64,000 nucleotides of DNA, taken from Bacteroidota bacterium. GTDB lineage: Bacteria > Bacteroidota > Bacteroidia > Bacteroidales > JACABE01. The notes under the pieces were generated by a model. That model was not told the origin of the DNA and did not search any database. It worked only from the letters and a program-made list of their open reading frames with translations. The translations under genes and the position numbers were made by a program. Every line of letters begins with the position of its first letter. The first letter of the stretch is position 1. The stretch covers positions 1-64,000 of the forward strand of contig JACABE010000015.1 in NCBI GenBank assembly GCA_013377005.1, read 5' to 3'. This document shows, one piece after another, positions 56,408 through 63,875 of this stretch.

Positions 56408-57712
56408 ATGCCAGATTTCCAACAGAGAATGGACACATTCAGAGAAACAAGAAATACGCTTGGGGTAACAATTCACGATTGGCTTGTTAATATTGGATTT
56501 GAAGAAAATAGTGCCATAATTCTTAAGGGTGCTATTATTGTTCTTGGTTTATTTATTTTGAGCTACATTGTTTTATTTATTGCCAAAAAAATAATCGTAA
56601 AAGTTCTACATGAAATTGCTAAGCGTACCGAAAATACTTGGGATGATATAATGGTGGAACGTGGTGTTTTTCATCGCTTAGCGTATGTTGCTCCTGCAAT
56701 ATTAATTCATGAGTTAATGCCTAATATGCTAAAGGATTATAGTACATGGATAGTGATTTTACAGGCTGCCTTAGAAATATATATGGTGTTGATAGTAATT
56801 ATGGTGTTGGACGCTTTCTTTAATGCGTTGATAGACATTTATCAAAACTATGAAATTTCTAAGTTTAAACCTATTAAAGGCTATATTCAGATTATGAAAA
56901 TTATCATTTATCTGATCAGTGGCATTATCATTATTTCTATACTTATCAATAAATCACCTATATATTTATTAACAGGTTTAGGTGCCATTTCTGCTGTATT
57001 AATGTTGATTTTTAAAGATACTTTATTGGGTTTTGTGGCAAGTATTCAACTTTCGAGCAATGACATGCTTCGTCCGGGCGATTGGATTACTATTAATAAA
57101 TTTGGTGCCGACGGAACGGTTATGGATATTAACCTTACAACTGTAAAAATAGAAAATTTTGATAAAACAATTACAACAGTTCCCACTTATTCGTTGATTT
57201 CTGATGCTTTCCAAAACTGGCGAGGTATGCAGGAATCGGGTGTTAGAAGGATTAAACGTTCAATCATAATTAATATGAACAGTGTAAAATTTTGCACCCC
57301 CGAAATGTTAGACAGTTTTAGTAAAATTACACTCATAAGCAATTATATTAAAGAAACTCAGCTTTCGCTGAAAGAATTTAATGAATCGAATAATGTTGAT
57401 CATGATACAATTATAAATGGGAAACGTCAGACCAATCTTGGTATTTTCAGGGCTTATTTTCAGGCTTATTTGAACAATAATGAGTATCTATCAAAAGAAA
57501 ACACATTAATTGTCCGTCAATTACAGCCTACCGAAAGAGGCTTGCCAATTGAAATTTATGCATTTAGCACCATTTTGGAATGGGAAAAATATGAAGATTT
57601 GATATCTGATATTTTCGATCATATATTAGCGGTTATTCCTCATTTCGAGCTACAGATTTTTCAGAATCCAAGTGGATCTGATTTTAAAAGCTTGGTAAAT
57701 GTTCAGATATAG
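56408..57712 (+). CDS. Mechanosensitive ion channel of the YbdG/MscS type
   Basis: 434 residues. Several transmembrane helices in the first 215 residues, then the MscS beta domain: SSNDMLRPGDWITINKFGADGTVMDINLTTVKIENFDKT (about 216-254) and TYSLISDAFQNWRGMQESGVRRIKRSI (about 260-286). The phrase NWRGMxESGxRRIKRSI is characteristic of YbdG-type miniconductance channels. It would release solutes under hypo-osmotic shock. It follows the C1 peptidase by 36 nt. Confidence 0.9.
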   Translation: MPDFQQRMDTFRETRNTLGVTIHDWLVNIGFEENSAIILKGAIIVLGLFILSYIVLFIAKKIIVKVLHEIAKRTENTWDDIMVERGVFHRLAYVAPAILIHELMPNMLKDYSTWIVILQAALEIYMVLIVIMVLDAFFNALIDIYQNYEISKFKPIKGYIQIMKIIIYLISGIIIISILINKSPIYLLTGLGAISAVLMLIFKDTLLGFVASIQLSSNDMLRPGDWITINKFGADGTVMDINLTTVKIENFDKTITTVPTYSLISDAFQNWRGMQESGVRRIKRSIIINMNSVKFCTPEMLDSFSKITLISNYIKETQLSLKEFNESNNVDHDTIINGKRQTNLGIFRAYFQAYLNNNEYLSKENTLIVRQLQPTERGLPIEIYAFSTILEWEKYEDLISDIFDHILAVIPHFELQIFQNPSGSDFKSLVNVQI

Positions 57713-57844
57713 CAATTTTAGTTGAATGCTCAATGACATATTATCAATATTTCCGCTATAAATAGATTACATCAAAAGGCTTCAATTGATTATTTCAATT
57801 ACTCTTTTACAATTTTATCCGCAGTCATCCGATTAATAATTATT

Positions 57845-57883
57845 AAGTCGGGGTGCGACTCTAAGTCGCACCCCGACTTTTTT
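57845..57883. terminator. Large GC-rich hairpin, terminator or REP element
   Basis: Perfect 16-bp stem AAGTCGGGGTGCGACT (57845-57860) with its complement (57864-57879), 3-nt loop, followed by T4. It lies 132 nt after the YbdG-like gene, so it may end that transcript, but its GC-rich self-complementary form also fits a dispersed palindrome. The rest of 57713-58059 has no gene. Confidence 0.7.
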
Positions 57884-57905
57884 GGCAATTAGCTGTTTTC
57901 TCCTA

Positions 57906-58049
57906 TTGTTAGTCGTAGCGTCTCGCTTCGACTATAATAACAAGATTCACTTGATGATATCTTTGTTTTTACAAAAGATATATTATTGTATTATTTCGGC
58001 AAGATGCCGCATATATAGCATCGTAGCGGGACGCTACGATGAACAGGGA
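57906..58049. repeat. 144-bp direct repeat, copy A
   Basis: Matches 58708-58851 with ten mismatches, all in the first 49 positions; the last 95 bp are identical. It consists of four successive hairpins: an imperfect CGTAGCG...CGCTTCG stem, an AT-rich ATATCTTTG...CAAAAGATAT stem, CGGCA-AGA-TGCCG, and CATCGTAGCG-GGA-CGCTACGATG. It ends 11 nt before the stop of the DUF2442 gene. Confidence 0.9.
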
Positions 58050-58059
58050 TGAACAGGGT

Positions 58060-58302
58060 TTATATTTCCCCTTTGTGTAAATCCCAAACAGGGAAACACA
58101 ATTCGTAGTTATTCCAAACAATGTCTCCATAATCGAGTGTGAAGGCTTTAAATAATTCCTTATTGAGATATTTGTTTGTCATTGGATTTTTCGATTTTCT
58201 TAAAAACTCTTCAAAATCAACCGTTCTTTCAACTCCATCTGAAAACTGGAAATTAATTTTATAATCGCCTTTATAGCTAACTTCTTGTATTGAAATAATC
58301 AT
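58060..58302 (-). CDS. DUF2442 domain protein
   Basis: 80 residues, one DUF2442 domain: INFQFSDGVERTVDFEEFL, AFTLDYGDIVWNNYELCFPV, W-LH-GEI end. DUF2442 proteins are commonly encoded with DUF4160 proteins, and the pair is often listed as toxin-antitoxin-like, though a mechanism is not established as far as I know. It starts 3 nt after the DUF4160 gene, so the two are one operon. The pair is enclosed by a 144-bp direct repeat. Confidence 0.88.
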   Translation of the reverse strand: MIISIQEVSYKGDYKINFQFSDGVERTVDFEEFLRKSKNPMTNKYLNKELFKAFTLDYGDIVWNNYELCFPVWDLHKGEI

Positions 58303-58305
58303 GGC

Positions 58306-58608
58306 TTATAGTTTTTTTGTTATTGTTTCAGAAGCTATCGGTATATTGTAAACGAAAAAGTCTATCCATTTTCTTACAATATCTTCTCTGTATGCTTCTA
58401 CAAGTCTTTTGAATTTTCTTTGGTTTTGTAAATCGATAGGTTCTTTGCCCATAACCTCTGAAATTATTATTTCAACAAATTTCCCATCTTTATAAATAAT
58501 CTCCGCTTTACTCTCTTTGCCCTGATATTTGCAGTGTACATGAATAGGTTCATGTTCATTAGAATAAAACAGTATTATCAAACCAAAATACTCATATAAT
58601 TTCGGCAT
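58306..58608 (-). CDS. DUF4160 domain protein
   Basis: 100 residues with the DUF4160 signature YFGLIILFYSNEHEPIHVH at the N-terminus and KYQGKESKAEIIYKDGKFVEI after it. The C-terminal 45 residues are helical (LQNQRKFKRLVEAYREDIVRKW) and extend beyond the usual DUF4160 core. Upstream member of the DUF4160-DUF2442 pair. Whether it is a toxin cannot be seen from the sequence. Confidence 0.88.
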   Translation of the reverse strand: MPKLYEYFGLIILFYSNEHEPIHVHCKYQGKESKAEIIYKDGKFVEIIISEVMGKEPIDLQNQRKFKRLVEAYREDIVRKWIDFFVYNIPIASETITKKL

Positions 58609-58707
58609 TTCCTTTTTTTTCTACAAAAATACAAAATTAATAGGCAATATTTATTAATTCCTGATTTTTGCCCAAAATTTACATCATGTTTAAACGAAAT
58701 GCTTGCT

Positions 58708-58851
58708 TTGTTAGTCGTAGCGAGACGCTACGACTATAATAACAAGGAGCAACTGTTGATATCTTTGTTTTTACAAAAGATATATTATTGTATTATTTCG
58801 GCAAGATGCCGCATATATAGCATCGTAGCGGGACGCTACGATGAACAGGGA
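58708..58851. repeat. 144-bp direct repeat, copy B
   Basis: Same element as 57906-58049, in the same orientation, 802 bp downstream. Its first hairpin is perfect here (AGTCGTAGCG-AGA-CGCTACGACT), whereas in copy A it has a mismatch. Any reading frame across it is incidental. Confidence 0.9.
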
Positions 58852-58874
58852 AGAAATGCAATATTTGTTTTGAT

Positions 58875-59024
58875 AAAACCTTATTTTAGTTTTCTCCAAC
58901 CTTAGTAGCAACAGATAATCCCCCTGTAATTATTACCTTATTAAAATTATAAATAAGCTAATAAGGTTTGATTTGTGGTTGATTTTATTTTTCTACTAAG
59001 GTTAATTTTTGCGAATAAGGTTTT
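58875..59024. repeat. 150-bp element of three nested inverted repeats
   Basis: Three pairs of complementary blocks share the core ACCTTA: 58875-58885 with 59014-59024 (11 bp, perfect), 58898-58908 with 58993-59003 (11 bp, perfect) and 58935-58943 with 58959-58967 (9 bp, perfect). Spacing is nearly symmetric (12 and 10 nt, then 26 and 25 nt). The sequence between the blocks is not complementary. It holds no gene and lies between the repeat-flanked DUF4160 pair and the end of the restriction-modification gene. Confidence 0.85.
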
Positions 59025-59060
59025 AATATTCCCATTCCCTTATTTTTTTAAACATATTAT

Positions 59061-59089
59061 AGTCTAGCGTCTCGATACGATGAACATGG
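59061..59089. repeat. Degenerate third copy of the REP tail
   Basis: The stretch with TAGCGTCTCGATACGATGAACATGG resembles the last hairpin and tail of the 144-bp repeat (TAGCGGGACGCTACGATGAACAGGG). It touches the stop codon of the restriction-modification gene. Confidence 0.6.
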
Positions 59090-62000
59090 TTAAGAAAAAA
59101 GCAACGAACGATATATACTAATTGCATTGGCTTTGCTGCGATGCGATTTTAAAAGTGACTTCATTTGCTCAAAATTAGCATCAAAATCTTCTTTTAGGGT
59201 TTTTAATGTTTCAATACAAACGTTATCGTCTTCTGGTAAGTTTATTTTTTGTCCTTTTATATCTATTGTTTCATTTAGGAAACGAAACAAGTTTAATTGA
59301 ATTTTACTTGTAAAACTTAATTTCTGTTGGTTATTTCCTTGTTTAAAATAAACATCGTAGTGCCCAAATAAATTATCCATTCCTATATTAGCTTTGGCAT
59401 ATTTGGCATCCCAATCGGGAATGCTTATGCTTCGTGTTTTTTCTCTTTCTATGAGCGATGCATAACTTCTGATTTCCGAAAAACGTTCACTTATCAATTG
59501 AATAGCATCTTCATCGGACAGTTTTCCTTTTGATTTCTTTGTAATAACAGAACTTGATTTCTCTTTTCTATCTTGAATGTACTTACATGCTTCAAAATAC
59601 AACTCATCTACATCTTTTGCTGTTAAACCAAGTGCTTCAAAAATTAAAATATCTAATTTTCGTCTATCTTGTTGATGAATTTCTTCAAAAATAGTACTTT
59701 GTTCTCGTGATTTTAATGATTGCATTATTTCGGCTAATTCCTTTTCTTTTCCTCTCAATAATGAAGGGTTTAAAAGCAAAGTGTTTTTAATAACATTTAC
59801 ATCAACATCACTCAGTGTTTGCGAACCTGTGAGCTGGCGAGCAAATAAATCGAAAAGAAAACGAAACGAAATACTATTCATTAAAAGAAACAAAGTATCT
59901 GAATATTCTTTATACTCCTCAATTACTGTCATTGCATAACTTACCTTATCGCAAAATACTTTTGTATCTCTGTTGTCAATAAGTCTAAATTTTTCTCCAA
60001 CTTTTGAAGGAAAAATAAAATCTCCAACCACAGCATTAGGTAAAAGGTCATACCATATTTTTTTATCTTTTAATGATTCTCTTTTATAAATGTCTTTTTC
60101 TTCTGCATCTTCAATGTATTTTAAAATTTTATTTTTGAATTTACTTAGTTTATTTTTATTATCATTACAAATAATAACGCTGAATTTTAGTTGCGATAAA
60201 TCAACATCAAGGTTATGTGCTTCCTTTTGAGATTTGAAAATTGGTTGTGTGTAAAAGCGTTCAATAATATAATGCTGTTGGTTCATTTCGCTGTAATACC
60301 AACCGAATTTATCCCACATTCTTTTATGGTTGGCAATATCAGCATCTTGCTTTATACCAAATTGCAGTTTGTATAAATTATCCGATAGATTAAGAACACT
60401 TTCGGTTTCGTCTAATAAATAAAAAAACTCATTAGCACCCGAAGTAAATCCTCTTTTAACATCAATGAATTTTTTTGCCGAAAAAAGTTTTCCTTTACTG
60501 GCACTTATTATTTTATGATAAATGGCTGGCGAACGGAAATAGCGTGCTCCCCAATTGCCATTTTCGTATTTTCCTTCGCTTGTGCTGTATTCTTCTAATT
60601 CTTGCTGGTTTACAATAGTAATGGAGTAATCGGCATTAATGGTGTTTTGTTTAAGGTTTTCAATTTCATCTGCCCATTTTTCAACTTGTTTAACCCTGTT
60701 GTTATCGTTATAATTGCCCAAAAGTTTTTCATAATCAGCAGTAACTTTAACAAAACGGATATTGTTTGCAAAGCGTTCGTTGGCATCACTGCATTTTTCA
60801 AGTATAAGAATAACTGTATTAATTGAAGCAGTATCAAAACTTCTTTTGGATTGATGGTCAATAATGGCAATTATTTTAAAATGTTCGAGCAAGAACTTTT
60901 GCAAACCTGTACCAAAAGAAACATCTAACCAACTACTACTAATAACATAACCCAATCTGCCGCCTTCACGCAAAAAAGCAGCGGTGTGCATAAGATAATA
61001 TACATAAAGGTCGCTTTGTTGGTTTATTTTTTTAAGCCCAAATTCTTTTAAAGCAAGCTCATTCCATTGTTGTTTATGCTGTATTAACTCTTGCCTTATA
61101 TATGGCGGGTTGCCCACACAAGCATCAAAAACAGGAATGGCAACATCTTTGCGCTTTCCATCTAAGTTTTTAACTTTAAAACTTTTGTTGGCATTTAAAA
61201 ACATTAAATTAAAATGCGAGTTGCTTTCTACTTTGCTAAAATCGCTTTGGATAATAGTTGGGTAATTATCAAGAGTCTTTACACTTTGCAACGAAAGGTT
61301 CATGGTAGCCAAAAAAGCAGGGAAAGCAGCAATTTCGACACCCCATAGCCGTTCTAATAATTGTTCGTGCGTAATTTTCGGATTGTAAAATTTAAGGAAG
61401 TGGTAAGCACGTACTAAAAAAGTACCTGCACCGCAACCACTATCTAATATCAGTTTTGTATCGAGCTTAATACAGAAAGCATTTACAATATCTACTTCGT
61501 TGGTATTGGTAAAATGTTGTCCACGGTCGTGTTGTTCTTGGTTATCTATTAAAGTATTGTAAATAGCTCCAATTATATCAGCATTTAAGTCGTTAAAATT
61601 AAGATGACTAATTTGTTCTACATTTTGGCGAAGTACAGGCAAATAACGTTCTTCAAATTCAAATTCATCAAGAATATTTTCGCTAAAAATTTTCTCAAAG
61701 TCGTGTTGCAATACATCATCAAAATATTTGCGTAAGGTTTTGTTAAGAAGTTTTTTATCATTTGGAATTATGATAGGTTTTAATTTTAATTCCGGTACAT
61801 CGCGTTGCAAATAAGTATAGAAAATAAGCTTTAAGAAAAGCAAATAATTTGACAGTTGACAAATGTTGTAAACATCGCTATTGTCAAACTTGAAAGTTAC
61901 GTTAAAAATATCCTGTTCGGTTAAATACTCACGCAATCGTTTTTGTAATTTCTTTTCTTTAGATAAACGTAAATACATTGGCTCAATCATAGCCGCAGAA

Positions 62001-62545
62001 GCTTCGAGAATGTAGTTAGATAAGCGGTTTACAAAGAATTTATCAATTGTATCCCAAGTAACTTCTTTTATTCCATGAACAATATCAGAAAGTTCCTGAA
62101 GAAAGATTTTAAGTTTTGGGATTATATCACGTTCATAAGATGGTAGAAGTATATCATCATCTTTTTTTACATTACTTAATGTGTAAATCTTGAGTTTTCG
62201 TTCCTGTAAAGTAGTATTGGGTTTAAAAGTTTGAAAAATAATAAGCTGACGAGGTGTTCCTGTAATAAAATACTCAGCACCATTCATATTGGCTTTATTG
62301 GCTGCATCCATTACCAATTCATCATCAGAAGCATCCCAACTTGCATTTTTTAGCTCAATATAAACTTTTTTGCTTGCATCAATATTTGAATAAATAATAC
62401 CATCAGAAAATTTTGCAGTAGTAGTTCCTGTATTTTCTTCCTGAGTAATTTTATGAAAGCCTATATTTTTATTCTCGTCGAGTATTCTTTCGGCAATAAT
62501 AAAAAGTCTTCCCTGAAAAGTTCGTTCGTTAGCTGATTTCTTCAT
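59090..62545 (-). CDS. Type IIG restriction-modification enzyme (nuclease and N6-adenine methylase in one chain)
   Basis: 1151 residues. N-terminal PD-(D/E)xK-type nuclease: DGIIY (Asp48) and VYIELKN (Glu64, Lys66), followed by a helical linker. The methylase core has motif I LDSGCGAGTFLVRAY (near 368) and motif IV VGNPPYIRQ (near 478), then RLGYVISSSWLDVSFGTGLQKFLLEHFKI (near 530). Residues from about 650 on form the target-recognition part (FRSPAIYHKII, SLKDKKIWYDLLP). Length and order fit Eco57I-like type IIG enzymes, which need no separate methylase or specificity gene; none is nearby. Target sequence unknown. Confidence 0.88.
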   Translation of the reverse strand: MKKSANERTFQGRLFIIAERILDENKNIGFHKITQEENTGTTTAKFSDGIIYSNIDASKKVYIELKNASWDASDDELVMDAANKANMNGAEYFITGTPRQLIIFQTFKPNTTLQERKLKIYTLSNVKKDDDILLPSYERDIIPKLKIFLQELSDIVHGIKEVTWDTIDKFFVNRLSNYILEASAAMIEPMYLRLSKEKKLQKRLREYLTEQDIFNVTFKFDNSDVYNICQLSNYLLFLKLIFYTYLQRDVPELKLKPIIIPNDKKLLNKTLRKYFDDVLQHDFEKIFSENILDEFEFEERYLPVLRQNVEQISHLNFNDLNADIIGAIYNTLIDNQEQHDRGQHFTNTNEVDIVNAFCIKLDTKLILDSGCGAGTFLVRAYHFLKFYNPKITHEQLLERLWGVEIAAFPAFLATMNLSLQSVKTLDNYPTIIQSDFSKVESNSHFNLMFLNANKSFKVKNLDGKRKDVAIPVFDACVGNPPYIRQELIQHKQQWNELALKEFGLKKINQQSDLYVYYLMHTAAFLREGGRLGYVISSSWLDVSFGTGLQKFLLEHFKIIAIIDHQSKRSFDTASINTVILILEKCSDANERFANNIRFVKVTADYEKLLGNYNDNNRVKQVEKWADEIENLKQNTINADYSITIVNQQELEEYSTSEGKYENGNWGARYFRSPAIYHKIISASKGKLFSAKKFIDVKRGFTSGANEFFYLLDETESVLNLSDNLYKLQFGIKQDADIANHKRMWDKFGWYYSEMNQQHYIIERFYTQPIFKSQKEAHNLDVDLSQLKFSVIICNDNKNKLSKFKNKILKYIEDAEEKDIYKRESLKDKKIWYDLLPNAVVGDFIFPSKVGEKFRLIDNRDTKVFCDKVSYAMTVIEEYKEYSDTLFLLMNSISFRFLFDLFARQLTGSQTLSDVDVNVIKNTLLLNPSLLRGKEKELAEIMQSLKSREQSTIFEEIHQQDRRKLDILIFEALGLTAKDVDELYFEACKYIQDRKEKSSSVITKKSKGKLSDEDAIQLISERFSEIRSYASLIEREKTRSISIPDWDAKYAKANIGMDNLFGHYDVYFKQGNNQQKLSFTSKIQLNLFRFLNETIDIKGQKINLPEDDNVCIETLKTLKEDFDANFEQMKSLLKSHRSKANAISIYRSLLFS

Positions 62546-62811
62546 AGATAATGCAAGTAAATAATTAGGTATAGTGTGTTTTATTACACCTTAATCTTAA
62601 TTCCTCAAAATTATAAAATATTCCTTACTTACAAACCTAAACAACTGAAATTATTTATACTGTCAATATAAGTAACTATTCCGAGAAATGTAAAGTAAAA
62701 AATATAACTAAAAAATAAATGTTTACACAAAATATTTCACACTCTCCAATTTGCAATAAAAACATTCGATTTACGATTATACTTGCGACACCTGTTTATT
62801 ATTCTCTTTAC

Positions 62812-62853
62812 AAAACCCCATCCTTTCACTCAGAAAGGGTGGGGTTTTGTTTT
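62812..62853. terminator. GC-rich hairpin with T-run
   Basis: 16-bp stem (62812-62827 with 62833-62848, one G-T pair), 5-nt loop, followed by GTTTTT. No gene on the plus strand ends near it. It may instead act on the minus strand as a second stop behind the 228-residue gene. Confidence 0.75.
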
Positions 62854-62875
62854 TCTATCTATTCGCACCCGTTAA

Positions 62876-62921
62876 GCGTAGCCTCTTCGCTACACTTGCT
62901 TTAACAAGGCGTCCCGCCTCG
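62876..62921. repeat. Two REP-like palindromes
   Basis: GTAGC (62878-62882) with GCTAC (62889-62893), and AGGCG (62907-62911) with CGCCT (62915-62919) around TCC. They use the same CGTAGC and GGGACGC words as the 144-bp repeats 4 kb away. Confidence 0.55.
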
Positions 62922-62954
62922 TTTATTCTTTCATCATCGTAACTCTTATCTCTA

Positions 62955-62993
62955 AAACAAACAGCCTCACAAAATAGATGAGGCTGTTTGTTT
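62955..62993 (-). terminator. Terminator of the 228-residue gene
   Basis: Perfect 15-bp stem (62955-62969 with 62979-62993), 9-nt loop, A-rich on the left and T-rich on the right. On the minus strand it follows the stop of the 228-residue gene by 17 nt. Confidence 0.88.
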
Positions 62994-63010
62994 CGTAATT
63001 CGCAATTGTT

Positions 63011-63697
63011 TTACACAATCGGTGGTGTTGGAGGAGTAGGTGGCACAACTTTCTTTTTCCTTCCGCCTATAAAACGTTTGTCATAGTATTCGGTAACAAA
63101 GTCGGGTGCTGCATCTTGGTAGCCGTTCACCAGTTTATCGAGCCGTCTTTTTAAATGAGTATCCACAACTTTAAATTCCGCATTCATTTCTTTATTGGTA
63201 CTTTTACCTGTAGTTACTATTTCTTTTCCTTTTGGTGAAGCCAACTCAAAAGCGTCAACAGTTGCCGATTGTACGGCAAGATATTCTGTAGGCAATCCCC
63301 AATCTTTTAAACCTAAGGCAACAGGTATTGCGTCTGTTGCAATTTGTCGGCATCTGGCAATTACTATTTCAACATTGCCTTCTTCCAAATCTTTGGGCGA
63401 AAAATCAAATTTGCCTCTCAATTCGGCATCATCAATACTGTCGGCATAAGCTACACCGGCATCGCAAATTTTAGAGGTAGCTTTAATCATTGCATCACGC
63501 TTCTGTTTTTTGCCTTGTGTAGCATCATTAGATTTTTTGTTTATTCTGTCTTTTTCTTTAATCTGAATGATACCCGCTTTGAGAGCGTTAACTTCGGCAT
63601 TAAAAATTGTGGATGCTGTCCAGATTGCGTTTTTTAATTCCAGATATACAAGAACAGCTTCATACATCTGTAATTTTCTTACATGTGGTTTGTCCAT
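63011..63697 (-). CDS. Conserved hypothetical protein, helical, with Pro-rich tail
   Basis: 228 residues, soluble, predicted helical throughout. Landmarks: VRKLQMYEAVLVYLELKNAIW at the N-terminus, a basic segment NDATQGKKQKRDAMIK, PVALGLKDWGLPTEYLA (about 120-136), HLKRRLDKLVNGYQ (about 180) and the tail PPTPPTPPIV. A strong Shine-Dalgarno (AGGAGA about 7 nt before the ATG) is unusual for this genome. I do not recognise a domain. It parallels the 159-residue gene at 16472: helical, no signal peptide, Pro-rich C-terminus, and a 21-nt array nearby. Confidence 0.75.
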   Translation of the reverse strand: MDKPHVRKLQMYEAVLVYLELKNAIWTASTIFNAEVNALKAGIIQIKEKDRINKKSNDATQGKKQKRDAMIKATSKICDAGVAYADSIDDAELRGKFDFSPKDLEEGNVEIVIARCRQIATDAIPVALGLKDWGLPTEYLAVQSATVDAFELASPKGKEIVTTGKSTNKEMNAEFKVVDTHLKRRLDKLVNGYQDAAPDFVTEYYDKRFIGGRKKKVVPPTPPTPPIV

Positions 63698-63813
63698 TTT
63701 GTTTCTCCTTTCTTTTTAATAAATAAATTGTTTTTAAGCAATTGATACGTTTATAAAAAATTTAAAAATTGCGTTAAAATTACAATAAATTATTTAACAA
63801 ATCCAAACAAAAA

Positions 63814-63821
63814 CAAAAATA
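63814..63821 (-). promoter_or_regulatory. Candidate -7 box of the 228-residue gene
   Basis: Minus-strand TATTTTTG, exact TAnnTTTG, about 117 nt before the ATG at 63697. The DNA between has no other candidate of this quality. Confidence 0.4.
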
Positions 63822-63875
63822 TTTTTAATTTGCTAAATAATTATTATGGTAAGAAATTTAAACTATTGTTTTCAA

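Larger units (their letters stand above)
62546..63010. other. Intergenic region with terminators and palindromes, no gene
   Basis: 465 nt between the type IIG gene start and the end of the 228-residue gene. The first 260 nt are AT-rich and should contain the promoter of the type IIG gene; I see no confident match to TAnnTTTG there on the minus strand. The rest is occupied by two hairpin terminators and REP-like palindromes listed separately. Confidence 0.5.

Noticed and set aside
58699-58905. 68-residue reading frame on the plus strand
   Set aside because: It runs across the hairpins of repeat copy B and has no family features; similar frames arise from the repeat itself.
62719-62904. 61-residue reading frame before the hairpin at 62812
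   Set aside because: It includes the GC-rich hairpin and shows no ribosome site, promoter or recognisable protein pattern.
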